A stretch of 64,000 nt of DNA from Brachybacterium kimchii (GCF_023373525.1 NZ_CP097218.1:1178001-1242000); one strand, 5' to 3'. Positions 1 to 8,502 are shown, counted from the first letter of the stretch. Numbers and translations are program-made. Notes: generated by a model from the letters alone, not told the origin.

Positions 1-305
1 ACGTCTTCGACGGCGCGAGCATGCTCTCGCTGCGCGAGGAGGCGGGCGCGGGCGGCGACACCTGGAAGCCGCGGCCCGAGAGCGGCCCGGCCACCGGACG
101 AGGGCTCGGCACCCTCGAGATGGCGCGCGCGATCCGCGCGGGGGTCCCCCACCGCCTCACCGGCGAGCTCGCCGCGCACGTGCTGGACGTCATGGTCTCG
201 ATCGACGAGGCCGTGGCGACGGCGCAGCCCGTCGCCGTCGCCTCCACGACCGTCGTCCCCGAGCCGCTGCCCGCCGACTTCGACCCGAGCGCGTCGACGC
301 TCTGA
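1..305 (+). CDS. Gfo/Idh/MocA-family oxidoreductase, C-terminal end (partial)
   Basis: The reading frame enters from the left edge at base 3 and stops with TGA at 303-305, so only about 100 C-terminal residues are present. Segments such as GLGTLEMARAIRAG and HRLTGELAAHVLDVM match the usual C-terminus of Gfo/Idh/MocA NAD(P)-dependent sugar or polyol dehydrogenases, in which the gene ends soon after the conserved 'hR..gelA.HvLdvm' helix. The next gene on the same strand is a second member of this family and then a sugar isomerase, which supports a carbohydrate or inositol-like catabolic role. The substrate cannot be inferred from the fragment, and the Rossmann domain lies outside the window. 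Confidence 0.75.
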   Translation, partial: VFDGASMLSLREEAGAGGDTWKPRPESGPATGRGLGTLEMARAIRAGVPHRLTGELAAHVLDVMVSIDEAVATAQPVAVASTTVVPEPLPADFDPSASTL

Positions 306-402
306 GCAGCCCCGGGAATGGCACTGCAGGGCCCTGCGGAGCACTCCAGGGCACAGCAGAGCACGGCAGCGCACCGACGAGCATCAGCGGAGGAGAGCAC
401 GC

Positions 403-1569
403 ATGACCACCCCTGACCAGCATCCCCGAGAGGGCGAGGAGCGTCCGCTCGGGATCGCCCTCATCGGCTACGAGTTCATGGGACGCGCCCACTCGCAGGC
501 CTGGCGCACCCTGGGCGCCGCCTTCGACGGCCCTCCCGTCGCCCGCCGGGTGATCGTGGGACGCGACGAGCAGAAGGTCTCCGAGGCGGCGCGCCGCCTG
601 GACTGGGAGGAGCACGAGACCGACTGGCGGCGCGCGATCTCGCGGGACGACATCGACATCGTCGACATCTGCACGCCCGGTTTCCTGCACGCCGAGATCG
701 CGATCGCCGCGCTCGAGGCGGGCAAGCACGTGCTCTGCGAGAAGCCGATCGCGAACGACACCGCCGAGGCCGAGCGGATGGTCGCCGCGGCCGACGCCGC
801 CCAGCAGCGCGGCCAGGTCGCGGCGCTCGGCCACACCTACCGCCGGGTGGCCGCGCTCGCACAGGCGCGCCGTCTCGTCGCGGCCGGGCGCCTGGGCAGG
901 ATCCTGCAGGCCCGCGCGAGCTACCTGCAGGACTGGCTCGTGGACGAGAGCGCCCCGATGAGCTGGCGGCTGCGCCGCGAGACGGCCGGGTCGGGGGCCC
1001 TCGGGGACATCGGCTCCCACGCGATCGACCAGATCCAGTTCCTCACCGGGCTGCGCGCGACCTCGGTGCGGGGTCGCCTCACCACCGCGGTCCCCGAGCG
1101 GCCCGGGGAGGACGGCGCCCTCGAGCCGGTGACGGTCGACGACGCCGCGTGGGCGACCCTCGAGCTCGAGGGCGGGGCGATCGCCTCGATCGAGGCCAGC
1201 CGCCTCGCGACCGGCCGCAAGAACGAGCTGGTCGTGGAGCTCTTCGGGACCGAGGGTGCGCTGCGCTTCGACCTCGAGGCGCTCAACGAGCTCTGGTTCC
1301 TGGATCGGACCGTCCCGGTCGCCGAGCAGGGCTTCACGCGCATCCTCGTCACCGAGCCCGAGCACCCCTACCTCGAGGGCTGGTGGCCGCAGGGGCACGC
1401 GCTGGGCTGGGAGAACGCCTTCACGAACCAGGCGCACGACCTGCTGGTCGCGATCACGGGCGGCGAGCCCTTCTCCCCCGACTTCGCCGAGGGCCTCGCC
1501 CTGCAGCGCGTGCTCGACGCCGTCATCGCCTCCGACGCGGCCGACGGGGCGAGCACGCCCGTCGGCTGA
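403..1569 (+). CDS. Gfo/Idh/MocA-family NAD(P)-dependent oxidoreductase
   Basis: This 388-residue protein has the two-domain Gfo/Idh/MocA architecture: an N-terminal Rossmann fold (about 15-150) and a C-terminal substrate domain. The dinucleotide loop reads GYEFMGRAHSQAW, a variant seen in this family. The catalytic-lysine motif CEKP is at 112-115 and the active-site segment GDIGSHAID places D202 and H206. The ATG start has a GGAGGAG ribosome site just upstream. It lies 97 nt after another family member and 100 nt before a sugar-phosphate isomerase/epimerase, a pairing typical of oxidation plus isomerisation of a sugar or inositol. Family assignment is secure; the substrate is unknown. Confidence 0.9.
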   Translation: MTTPDQHPREGEERPLGIALIGYEFMGRAHSQAWRTLGAAFDGPPVARRVIVGRDEQKVSEAARRLDWEEHETDWRRAISRDDIDIVDICTPGFLHAEIAIAALEAGKHVLCEKPIANDTAEAERMVAAADAAQQRGQVAALGHTYRRVAALAQARRLVAAGRLGRILQARASYLQDWLVDESAPMSWRLRRETAGSGALGDIGSHAIDQIQFLTGLRATSVRGRLTTAVPERPGEDGALEPVTVDDAAWATLELEGGAIASIEASRLATGRKNELVVELFGTEGALRFDLEALNELWFLDRTVPVAEQGFTRILVTEPEHPYLEGWWPQGHALGWENAFTNQAHDLLVAITGGEPFSPDFAEGLALQRVLDAVIASDAADGASTPVG

Positions 1570-1669
1570 CGCCCGTCACCTGATGCCCGCCGGCCGAGCG
1601 TGATCGGCCCGGGGCACGCCCACTCCATCCACCGAAGTACGCACCGTCCGATCCGAAGGAGCATCAGAC

Positions 1670-2671
1670 ATGCCTCAGCCGCACACCCTGTTCACCGGCC
1701 AGTGGGTCGACCTCACGCTCGAGGAGGTCGCGCGGCTCGCCTCGGGCTGGGGCTACGACGGCCTGGAGATCGCGATCTCCGGCGAGCACCTCGACGCCTC
1801 CCGATGGGACGACGAGGAGTACATCGCCGAACGCAAGGAGATCCTCGACCGCTACGGCCTGAAGGTGTGGACGATCTCCCACCACCTCGTGGGACAGGCC
1901 GTCTGCGACGACCCGATCGACTTCCGCCACCAGGGGATCGTGCCCTCGCGCGTGTGGGGCGACGGCGAGCCCGAGGGCGTGCGGCAGCGCGCCGCCGAGG
2001 ACATGAAGGACGCCGCGCGGCTCGCGAGAGCGCTCGGCGCGAGCACGGTGACGGGCTTCACCGGCTCGAGCATCTGGAAGTACGTGGCGATGTTCCCGCC
2101 GGTCGGCGCGGACGTCATCGAGAAGGGCTACGAGGACTTCGCCGAGCGCTGGAACCCGATCCTCGACGTCTTCGAGGAGTGCGGAGTGCGCTTCGCCCTC
2201 GAGGTCCACCCCTCCGAGATCGCCTACGACCACTGGACCACGCAGCGCACCCTCGAGGCGATCGGCCACAGGGAGTCCTTCGGCCTGAACTGGGACCCCT
2301 CGCACATGATGTGGCAGGAGATCGATCCGGTCTCCTTCATCACCGATTTCGGCGACCGGATCTACCACGCGCACTGCAAGGACGTGCGCGTGCGCATCAC
2401 CGGGCGCAACACACGGCTGTCCTCCCATCTGCCCTGGGGAGACCCGCGCCGCGGCTGGGACTTCGTCTCCTTCGGGCGCGGCGACGTGCCCTTCGACGCA
2501 TGCCTGCGGGCGCTGCGGTCGGTCGGCTACGACGGGCCGCTCTCGGTCGAGTGGGAGGACGCGGGCATGGACCGCCTGCACGGCGCCGCCGAGGCCATCG
2601 AGCATCTGAAGTCCCTGGACTACCCGGTGTCCGACGCCGCCTTCGACGCCGCCTTCAGCAACCAGGAGTGA
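1670..2671 (+). CDS. Sugar phosphate isomerase/epimerase (xylose-isomerase-like TIM barrel)
   Basis: This 333-residue TIM-barrel protein belongs to the AP endonuclease 2/xylose isomerase-like superfamily. Predicted metal and substrate ligands are visible in order: E178 in FALEVHP, D209 and H212 in NWDPSHMMW, H233 and H235 in YHAHCKDV, and a C-terminal glutamate in LSVEWEDAGMD. These enzymes isomerise or epimerise sugars, keto-inositols or similar substrates with a divalent metal. An AGGAG ribosome site precedes the ATG. It is probably cotranscribed with the two dehydrogenases upstream, forming a small catabolic cluster; no transporter or regulator for it is inside the window. Confidence 0.9.
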   Translation: MPQPHTLFTGQWVDLTLEEVARLASGWGYDGLEIAISGEHLDASRWDDEEYIAERKEILDRYGLKVWTISHHLVGQAVCDDPIDFRHQGIVPSRVWGDGEPEGVRQRAAEDMKDAARLARALGASTVTGFTGSSIWKYVAMFPPVGADVIEKGYEDFAERWNPILDVFEECGVRFALEVHPSEIAYDHWTTQRTLEAIGHRESFGLNWDPSHMMWQEIDPVSFITDFGDRIYHAHCKDVRVRITGRNTRLSSHLPWGDPRRGWDFVSFGRGDVPFDACLRALRSVGYDGPLSVEWEDAGMDRLHGAAEAIEHLKSLDYPVSDAAFDAAFSNQE

Positions 2672-2733
2672 GGCTCCCGCGCGCGGTCGGCGGACACACA
2701 GGGCGCACCCGGCGTCCGCCGATCCGCCGCGCC

Positions 2734-2739
2734 TATCAT
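2734..2739 (+). promoter_or_regulatory. -10 hexamer of a leaderless promoter
   Basis: TATCAT ends 6 nt before the ATG at 2746, and no purine-rich ribosome site lies between. This is the spacing expected when transcription begins at the start codon. Confidence 0.6.
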
Positions 2740-2745
2740 GGCGCC

Positions 2746-3390
2746 ATGTCCCCCCACTCCGAGCCCCTGGCCCGCCACGAGCGCGCCGCCCTGGCCGACG
2801 ACCTCGTGTCCTTCGGGCCCGACGCCCCCACCGTGATCGACGAGTGGGACGCGTCCGCGCTCCTCGAGCATCTGATCCTGCGCGAGCAGCGCCAGGACCT
2901 CATGATCGGCCCCAAGCTCCCCGTCGGCCCGATCGCCGACCGCTCGTACGCCGCCCTGCGCCGGCTCCAGGAGCGCACCTGGGCCGATCGCGTCGAGATG
3001 CTGCGCAGCGGTCCGCCGCGCTTCTCCCCGTTCCGCCTCGTCGATTCGCTCGCGAACACGGTCGAGTACCTCGTCCATCACGAGGACCTGCTGCGCGCGC
3101 GCCCCGGCTGGGAGCCGCGGACGCTCTCCGAGGCCCATGACCAGGAGCTGTGGACGCATCTGAAGCGCATGGCGCGCCCGCTCGTGCGCACCGACGTCGA
3201 CGTCACCCTGGTCTCCCCGCTCGGCGGGGTGCGCGTGCCGTCGAAGGACCCCATCGGCTCCGTGCGCGTGCACGGCAGCCCGACCGAGCTGACCCTGTGG
3301 GCCTTCGGCCGCGATCGCGTCTCCCGCGTGCGCCTCGAGGGCGACCCCGAGGCGCTGCTCGTGCTGCGTCGCGGCGACCGCGGGTTCTGA
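2746..3390 (+). CDS. TIGR03085-family metal-binding protein
   Basis: This 214-residue cytosolic protein matches the actinobacterial TIGR03085 family, a branch of the DinB/mycothiol-dependent maleylpyruvate isomerase superfamily. The N-terminal helix carries the 'LLEHLILRE' histidine motif (about 38-46), and the signature SLANTVEYLVHHEDLLRA lies at about 102-119 with the paired histidines. Members are four-helix bundles thought to bind a divalent metal; no reaction is established. The start is set by the -10 hexamer exactly 6 nt upstream (leaderless). The gene has its own promoter and sits apart from the sugar cluster. Family membership is confident, function is not known. Confidence 0.85.
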   Translation: MSPHSEPLARHERAALADDLVSFGPDAPTVIDEWDASALLEHLILREQRQDLMIGPKLPVGPIADRSYAALRRLQERTWADRVEMLRSGPPRFSPFRLVDSLANTVEYLVHHEDLLRARPGWEPRTLSEAHDQELWTHLKRMARPLVRTDVDVTLVSPLGGVRVPSKDPIGSVRVHGSPTELTLWAFGRDRVSRVRLEGDPEALLVLRRGDRGF

Positions 3391-3428
3391 GGCGGGACCG
3401 CGGCCCCTCGGGGGCCGTGCTCGCCCGC
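3391..3428 (+). terminator. Candidate hairpin between convergent genes
   Basis: Right after the stop codon, CGGCCCC and GGGGCCG pair across a 3-nt loop, flanked by GCGGG and CCCGC that can extend the structure. There is no U-tract. The genes on either side converge here. Confidence 0.4.
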
Positions 3429-3433
3429 GCCGC

Positions 3434-4474
3434 TCAGCCCCGCGCGAGCAGGAAGAGCCGGGGATGATGCCCCTTCTGGAAGAACCTGTGCTCGTCCACG
3501 AGGCGCCAGCCCGCGCGCCCTTCGAGGGCCGCGTGCATGCGCCGGATCTCGTGGGTGAGGATCGCGAGGCGCGCCCGGGGCGCCGCAAGCTCCGCGGCGC
3601 GTGACATGAGGGCCCCGAGCAGCTGCTCGTTGCTCTCGTGCTCCCCGTGCAGGGTGCCCCAGGGCGGATTCGTCACGAGGCGCGTGAAGCCGCCCTCGAG
3701 CGGCGTCTCGAGGACGTCCCCGTGCACCCAGTCGATGCGGCCGCGGCGCCTCGCGGCCCGCTGATGGCCGCGCGCGAGCTCGAGCGCCTGCTCGGAGAGG
3801 TCGACGCCCACGGCCCGACGGGGCGCGACCTCGTGCAGCTGCTCGATGAGGAACGTGCCCGAGCCGCAGGTCATGTCCAGCAGTTCGTCCTGAGGGCCGA
3901 CGCCGAGCAGATCGAGGCAGCTCGCGGCGATCGTCGCGTTCACGGCGCCGGGGTAATCGCCCGTGCGCCAGGACCGGGTCGAGAGCGGACGCGGGGTGAG
4001 GCGCACGAGAAGCTCCCACTCCCCCGCCGCCGGCGCCCGGCGGACCCGGACCACGAGGTCGCCGTCGTCCGCGACCGGGAGCCCGACTCGCTCGGCGATC
4101 GCCGCGGACAGGCGCCGCATGTCGGGGCTGTCGGCGCCGGCCGCACGCAGACGCAGCGCACCGAAGCGCTGGCGCGGCCTCGCGCGCCGCACCTGCTCGA
4201 TCAGCTCGCCGATGCGCTGCTGCGCGGAGGTCTCGAGGAGCTCGCGCGGTCGACGTGCGGGCAGGGCGAGCACCGCGGAGGCGGCGACGACCCGGCGCCA
4301 GGAGCGTGCGACGGGGATCGCTGCCGTCAGATCCGGGACCGCGAGCCGGAGCTCCGTCGGCTCCTCGGAGACGACGGTGCCGAGCTGCTCCGCCTCGCGC
4401 CGGGCGAGCGGGCCGCAGCCCTCGAGGACCTCGAGGACCAGCTCGCCTGCGGGGTCCGGGCGATCGGCTGTCAT
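3434..4474 (-). CDS. THUMP-like/class I SAM-dependent RNA methyltransferase
   Basis: This 346-residue protein has an N-terminal THUMP-like region (about 1-165) and a C-terminal Rossmann methyltransferase. SAM motif I reads LLDMTCGSGTFLIE (about 199-212), motif II ends with GVDLSEQ, and the catalytic NPPWG motif is at 269-273. NPPW/Y with a THUMP-type N-terminus is characteristic of base-N-methylating RNA enzymes of the Trm14/Trm11/RlmL group. A longer frame upstream exists, but the ATG at 4474 has an AGGAGGGG ribosome site at good spacing and is preferred. The exact RNA target cannot be read from the sequence. Confidence 0.8.
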   Translation of the reverse strand: MTADRPDPAGELVLEVLEGCGPLARREAEQLGTVVSEEPTELRLAVPDLTAAIPVARSWRRVVAASAVLALPARRPRELLETSAQQRIGELIEQVRRARPRQRFGALRLRAAGADSPDMRRLSAAIAERVGLPVADDGDLVVRVRRAPAAGEWELLVRLTPRPLSTRSWRTGDYPGAVNATIAASCLDLLGVGPQDELLDMTCGSGTFLIEQLHEVAPRRAVGVDLSEQALELARGHQRAARRRGRIDWVHGDVLETPLEGGFTRLVTNPPWGTLHGEHESNEQLLGALMSRAAELAAPRARLAILTHEIRRMHAALEGRAGWRLVDEHRFFQKGHHPRLFLLARG

Positions 4475-4594
4475 GGGCCCCTCCTGGAGCGGGTGAGACG
4501 GCGTGGGCGGCGCGGCACGGTGACGGGCGGCCACTCACGGTAACCCGAGGCACATCGTCGGTGCGCCGGTGCGGGCCGAGCGGCTCGGGATCGG

Positions 4595-4600
4595 TAGACT
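4595..4600 (+). promoter_or_regulatory. -10 hexamer of a leaderless promoter
   Basis: TAGACT is followed by CCCCGT and then the GTG start at 4607, a 6-nt gap with no ribosome site. Confidence 0.65.
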
Positions 4601-4606
4601 CCCCGT

Positions 4607-5398
4607 GTGTTCACTGTGAGCGTCTGTTCCCTCAAGGGTGGCGTCGGCAAGACGTCCGTGACCCTGGGCCTCGCGTCCGCGGCCCTCCATCAGGGGGTGA
4701 ACGCGCTCGTCATCGACCTTGACCCGCAGGCGGACGCGACCCTGGGCCTGCTCGGCGAGCCGGGCACCACCACCGACGTCGCCGAGGTGCTGTCCTCGCC
4801 GCGCACCGAGACCGTGGACCGCGCGATCATCCCGGCCCCGTGGTCGAAGGACTCCTCCTCGCACCTGGACATCATCCCCGGCAGCCACCGCTCGGTGCTC
4901 GTCGACTCCCCCGCCCCCAAGGGCCGGGAGGTGCGGCGCCTGCGCGACGCCCTGGACCGCCGCACCCACCGCTACGACCTCGTCATCGTGGACTGCCCGC
5001 CCTCGCTCAACGGGCTCACGCAGATGGCTCTGTCCGCCTCCGACCGCTCGCTCGTGGTCTGCGAGCCGGGCTTCTTCGCCGTCACCGCGGCCGATCGGGC
5101 GCTCAAGCTCGCCCAGGAGATGCGCGAGGGGGATCTCGCGCCGCGTCTGCAGCCGCTGGGCCTCGTCGTGAACCGCTACCGCCCGCGCTCCGTCGAGCAC
5201 CAGTACCGCCTGGCGGAGCTGCGCGAGCTGTTCGGCGACCTCGTGCTCGACCCCATCATCGAGGAGCGCGTGGGCCTGCAGCAGGCGCAGGGCGGAGCGG
5301 TCCCCCTGCACGAGTACCACGGCGCGAGCGGCGCGCGGCTCACCGAGGACTTCGACGCCCTGCTGAAGCGCGTGATGGACTCCCGCCAGGACAGCTGA
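4607..5398 (+). CDS. ParA/Soj-type AAA ATPase (orphan)
   Basis: This 263-residue protein is a deviant-Walker ParA ATPase. The P-loop KGGVGKTSV (about 10-18) carries the signature lysine, Walker A' is LVIDLDPQADAT, and Walker B is LVIVDCPPSLNG. Such ATPases form ATP-dependent dimers on DNA or membranes and position chromosomes or protein complexes. No parB-like gene is adjacent, and a second, canonical ParA lies near 27 kb, so this one probably has a different cargo. The GTG start is fixed by a leaderless promoter 6 nt upstream. It is a single gene that ends at a very strong hairpin shared with the convergent MerR gene. Confidence 0.85.
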   Translation: MFTVSVCSLKGGVGKTSVTLGLASAALHQGVNALVIDLDPQADATLGLLGEPGTTTDVAEVLSSPRTETVDRAIIPAPWSKDSSSHLDIIPGSHRSVLVDSPAPKGREVRRLRDALDRRTHRYDLVIVDCPPSLNGLTQMALSASDRSLVVCEPGFFAVTAADRALKLAQEMREGDLAPRLQPLGLVVNRYRPRSVEHQYRLAELRELFGDLVLDPIIEERVGLQQAQGGAVPLHEYHGASGARLTEDFDALLKRVMDSRQDS

Positions 5399-5434
5399 GC
5401 AGCGCCTCCCGGCGCGCGCTCCGCTCCACTCATC

Positions 5435-5475
5435 GCACGAGGGCGGGCACCCTTCCCGGGTGCCCGCCCTCGTGC
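5435..5475. terminator. Bidirectional terminator hairpin, 18-bp perfect stem
   Basis: GCACGAGGGCGGGCACCC pairs perfectly with its complement across the loop TTCCC. It lies between the convergent parA-like and merR genes and has no U-tract on either strand. Confidence 0.85.
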
Positions 5476-5508
5476 GTGTCTGCTGCGGCGGTGCCGCTCG
5501 TGGTCCGC

Positions 5509-6138
5509 TCAGCCCGCGTGGCGCGTTCGCCGGCGCGCGGCGAGCTCGTCGTGCAGGGCGATCTCGGCGTCGTCGGCCGGATCGACGCTCGGCAGCACCG
5601 AGAGCTCGCTCTCGACCTCGCGCCAGACGCGGCCCACGGCGATGCCGAAGACGCCCTGGCCGCCCTGGACCAGGTCGAAGACGTCCTGCGCGGACGTGCA
5701 CTCGTAGACCGACGCGCCGTCGCTCATGAGGGTGATCTGGGCGAGGTCCTCGACGCCGCGCTCACGCAGCGCGCTGACCGCCACTCGGATCTGCTGGAGG
5801 GAGACGCCGGTGTCGAGGAGCCGCTTGACGACCTTGAGCACGAGCACGTCGCGGAAGCCGTAGAGGCGCTGGCTGCCCGAGCCGCTCGCGGCGCGCACGC
5901 CGGGCTCGACGAGGCCGGTGCGGGCCCAGTAGTCGAGCTGGCGGTAGGTGATGCCGGCGGCCTTGCAGGCTGCGGGGCCGCGGTAGCCGAACTCGCCGGG
6001 CGCATCCACGAGCTCGTCGAAGAGCACGCCCTGCGCGTCCTCGGCGGGCACTGTCGACTGCGTCGTGCGGTCCGCGCGCTGATCGCTGTTCACATTCGCC
6101 TCCGGTAGCGGCTCTCCTATGGGGAAGGGTGAGAGCAC
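5509..6138 (-). CDS. MerR-family transcriptional regulator (Rv1830-like)
   Basis: This 209-residue protein has a MerR winged helix-turn-helix at about 50-115, containing GYRGPAACKAAGITYRQLDY followed by WARTGLV and the SQRLYGFRDVLVL wing. The block and its position beside an FtsR-like MerR and a GarA-like FHA protein match Mycobacterium Rv1830 in the Rv1827-Rv1828-Rv1830 neighbourhood. The GTG at 6138 sits 6 nt after a TAGGCT -10 hexamer, so a leaderless mRNA could start there. A second in-frame GTG at 6093 has a strong GGAGG site 5 nt upstream and would give a protein 15 residues shorter, so two products are possible. No effector-binding cysteines are seen; the ligand is unknown. Confidence 0.88.
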   Translation of the reverse strand: MLSPFPIGEPLPEANVNSDQRADRTTQSTVPAEDAQGVLFDELVDAPGEFGYRGPAACKAAGITYRQLDYWARTGLVEPGVRAASGSGSQRLYGFRDVLVLKVVKRLLDTGVSLQQIRVAVSALRERGVEDLAQITLMSDGASVYECTSAQDVFDLVQGGQGVFGIAVGRVWREVESELSVLPSVDPADDAEIALHDELAARRRTRHAG

Positions 6139-6144
6139 GCTGAC

Positions 6145-6150
6145 AGCCTA
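6145..6150 (-). promoter_or_regulatory. -10 hexamer of a leaderless promoter
   Basis: On the minus strand TAGGCT is followed by GTCAGC and the GTG at 6138, a 6-nt gap. Confidence 0.55.
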
Positions 6151-6273
6151 GCGTCTCCTCGCGCGGGCGTCCTCCCCGTCCCGCGCGTGTCGCCGACGAA
6201 TCCGGGCGCGCGCGGAGGATCCGGACACCGCCGCGCGGACGCGCCATCGGGAGGGACGGAAAGGGGGGCAGAG

Positions 6274-6969
6274 TCACCCGCCGCGGTGGATCTGCTTCCT
6301 GAGCAGGGCGTTGTGCAGGGAGTTCAAGGATTCACCGAGCTCCTCCGCAAGGCTCTGCGCCTGGCCGCGGGCGGCGGCGTCCGTCGGCCGCGAATGGGGC
6401 TGGGCGACGGAGCGCAGCATGTGCGCCTGCCGCTCGACGGACGTGCGGACCATCACGAGGTGGCGCGGGTGCAGCCCCTCGTCGGCGAGGACACGGGCAG
6501 CGCGCACGATCTCGAGCTCCGAGGCCCCGTAGAAGACGAGACCCTCCTCGAGCATGCCGTAGCTCTCGAGCTCCTCGAGCAGCTCCTCGTCGACCTGCGC
6601 CTCGCGCAGGAGGCCGCGCCGGTCGAGACGGACGGGCTGGATCTGGGAGGTGGGCCCGGGGCGCGAGGCGATCGACGTGACGTCGTCGTCGACCCCGTGC
6701 TCGAGCAGGTGCTCCTTGATGACCTTGAGCGGCCAGAAGCGATCGCGCTGGGCCCGCAGGACGAACAGCAGCCGGTCCACGTCGGCGCGCGAGTACTTGC
6801 GGTAGCCGCTCGCGGTGCGCTCGGGGGAGATCAGCTCCTCCGCCTCGAGGTAGTGGAGCTTGGAGTGGCTGAGGTCGGGGAACTCCTCCTGCAGGACGTC
6901 CAGGACCTGCCCGATGCTCAGGCGCGCACTGCCGGACGGGGTCGGCCTGCGCGAGGCCGATGCCGCCAC
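6274..6969 (-). CDS. ftsR: MerR-family regulator FtsR (Rv1828-like)
   Basis: This 231-residue MerR-like protein has its DNA-binding domain at about 17-85: LSIGQVLDVLQEEFPDLSHS, then LHYLEAEELISPERT and GYRKYSRADVDRL. The spacing and wording match Corynebacterium FtsR and Mycobacterium Rv1828. In Corynebacterium FtsR activates ftsZ and so couples to cell division; transfer of that role here is inference. The GTG start lies 4 nt after the garA stop, and its ribosome site AAGGA lies inside the last codons of garA, so the two are translationally coupled. Confidence 0.88.
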   Translation of the reverse strand: MAASASRRPTPSGSARLSIGQVLDVLQEEFPDLSHSKLHYLEAEELISPERTASGYRKYSRADVDRLLFVLRAQRDRFWPLKVIKEHLLEHGVDDDVTSIASRPGPTSQIQPVRLDRRGLLREAQVDEELLEELESYGMLEEGLVFYGASELEIVRAARVLADEGLHPRHLVMVRTSVERQAHMLRSVAQPHSRPTDAAARGQAQSLAEELGESLNSLHNALLRKQIHRGG

Positions 6970-6973
6970 GGGC

Positions 6974-7417
6974 TCAGTCCTTCCCGGGCTTGAGGTGGAA
7001 GGTCAGCCGGTACTTGCCGATCTGGACCTCCTGGCCGTTGCGCAGGACGGCCTCGTCCACGCGCTCCATGCCCACGTAGGTGCCGTTGAGCGAGCCGAGA
7101 TCGCGGATCACGAAGTCCGCGCCCTGCTGCAGGAAGGCGGCGTGCTTGCGGGAGACGGTGACGTCGTCCAGGAAGATCTCGCTGTTGGGATGACGGCCGG
7201 CGACCGTCTTCTCCGCGTCCAGGAGGAAGCGCGCGCCAAGGTTCGGGCCCTTGCGGACGATCAGCAGGGCGCTGCCGTCGGGGAGGTTCTCGATCGCCGC
7301 ACGGTCCTGCTGGTTGAGGCCGTGCTCCGGCTCCTCGAGCGCATCCTGCGTGGGGATGGCGTGCAGCGTCGAGGTCTTGTCGAGGCTGTCGTAGGTGCCG
7401 TCGGCGTTCTCGGTCAC
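6974..7417 (-). CDS. garA: FHA-domain protein GarA/OdhI
   Basis: This 147-residue protein has a short N-terminal tail and a C-terminal FHA domain (about 50-142) with the phosphothreonine-binding landmarks GRHPNSEIFLDD, VSRKHAAF and GSLNGTYVG. GarA/OdhI inhibits 2-oxoglutarate dehydrogenase and regulates glutamate metabolism. Phosphorylation of the N-terminal ETTS motif by PknB/PknG makes the FHA domain bind its own tail and switches it off. Here the equivalent motif reads DKTST (residues 13-17), so the first of the two usual adjacent threonines is a lysine. The GTG start has a GGGGAG ribosome site. It is the first gene of the garA-ftsR pair. Confidence 0.9.
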   Translation of the reverse strand: MTENADGTYDSLDKTSTLHAIPTQDALEEPEHGLNQQDRAAIENLPDGSALLIVRKGPNLGARFLLDAEKTVAGRHPNSEIFLDDVTVSRKHAAFLQQGADFVIRDLGSLNGTYVGMERVDEAVLRNGQEVQIGKYRLTFHLKPGKD

Positions 7418-7597
7418 TGAAGCTCCCCTTCCCTAGGTCGGACCATCCTCCCATGTGGACGAGGGCTCCCGGGAGGTGCAAGGACAATGCTGTGGAGATT
7501 TGACGAACACTTGACCGAGACCGGTTGCGCGCCCGGTCCGCGAAATCGGGCATCGTGGACACGCGGTCCATCGCGGGTGGTCAGCCCCGGGGTCGCG

Positions 7598-8371
7598 TCA
7601 GACGCGGGGAACCTCGAGGGGGTCGTCGAGCATCTCGGCGAAGTCGGTGCGCGCCGGAGCGGGCCGGCTCGGGCGACGCGCCTGGACCAGGTACCGCGAG
7701 AGCGTGATCCGCAGCGGCAGGGCCCCGGGGTCGCCGGCCGGAGGGAGGGCGAGGCCCTCCCCCTCGCGCAGGGCGCGCAGACCCTCGCGCGTCGTGACCC
7801 GCCCCTCGCCGTGGAAGGTGTCGGAGTGCTCGGTCTCGAGTCCCGCCTCGGTGACGCGGCGCAGGTGCTCGGCGAGCGTGTCCAGCGAGCCCTCGGATCC
7901 CAGCTCTGCGAGATCGCCGGGACCCCGCTGCTGGGCGAGCAGCATCCCCTCGGGCGCGAGGACGCGATGGACCTCGCGAGGGTCGTAGGGAGCGTCGAGC
8001 ACGATGACCAGGTCGAAGCGCTCGGGCGGGAACGGCAGCGTCGCACCGACGTCCGACGGATCGTGGTCGAGGACCTCCAGACCCAGGGAGCCCAGGTGCT
8101 CACGGGTCCGGGAGTGTGCGGGACCGACGAGCAGTGCGGCGACGCCCTCCTCGGCGAGCGTGCCCCGCAGGCGGGCGAGGAGGCGCGCGGCGCGCGGCCC
8201 GATCGCGAGCACGTGGTGGGAGAGCTGGGCGAGCGCGCTCGCGGTCTGCGCGACGCGCCAGGGCAGCTCGGGCAGGTCGAGGCCCGGGCTCTGCTCGAGC
8301 AGGTCGGGCACGGGCGCGCCGGGGATCTCCTCGCGCGGCGCCGACGGGTGCTCGCTGTGCTGCTGATCCAT
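7598..8371 (-). CDS. Putative class I SAM-dependent methyltransferase
   Basis: This 257-residue protein resembles the Methyltransf_11 fold in its middle: LLVGPAHSRT at the motif I position, FDLVIVLDAPYD at motif IV, and VHRVLAPEGMLLAQQRG at motif V. Motif I lacks the usual GxGxG, so SAM binding is uncertain. The open frame extends upstream across the tRNA gene, but the ATG at 8371 has an AGGAGG ribosome site 9 nt upstream and avoids that overlap. Neighbours give no clue to the substrate. Methyltransferase-like fold is likely; catalytic activity is unproven. Confidence 0.6.
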   Translation of the reverse strand: MDQQHSEHPSAPREEIPGAPVPDLLEQSPGLDLPELPWRVAQTASALAQLSHHVLAIGPRAARLLARLRGTLAEEGVAALLVGPAHSRTREHLGSLGLEVLDHDPSDVGATLPFPPERFDLVIVLDAPYDPREVHRVLAPEGMLLAQQRGPGDLAELGSEGSLDTLAEHLRRVTEAGLETEHSDTFHGEGRVTTREGLRALREGEGLALPPAGDPGALPLRITLSRYLVQARRPSRPAPARTDFAEMLDDPLEVPRV

Positions 8372-8502
8372 CCTCGGACCTCCTGCCGACGGGGCTGGCC
8401 TCACTATCGCATGCGCACCGCTGACGCGCGCAGCGACGGGCGATCGACAGGGGTGCCGCAGGTCACGCGCTCGCGGATTCGCTCTCGACGCATCTTCCGG
8501 GG

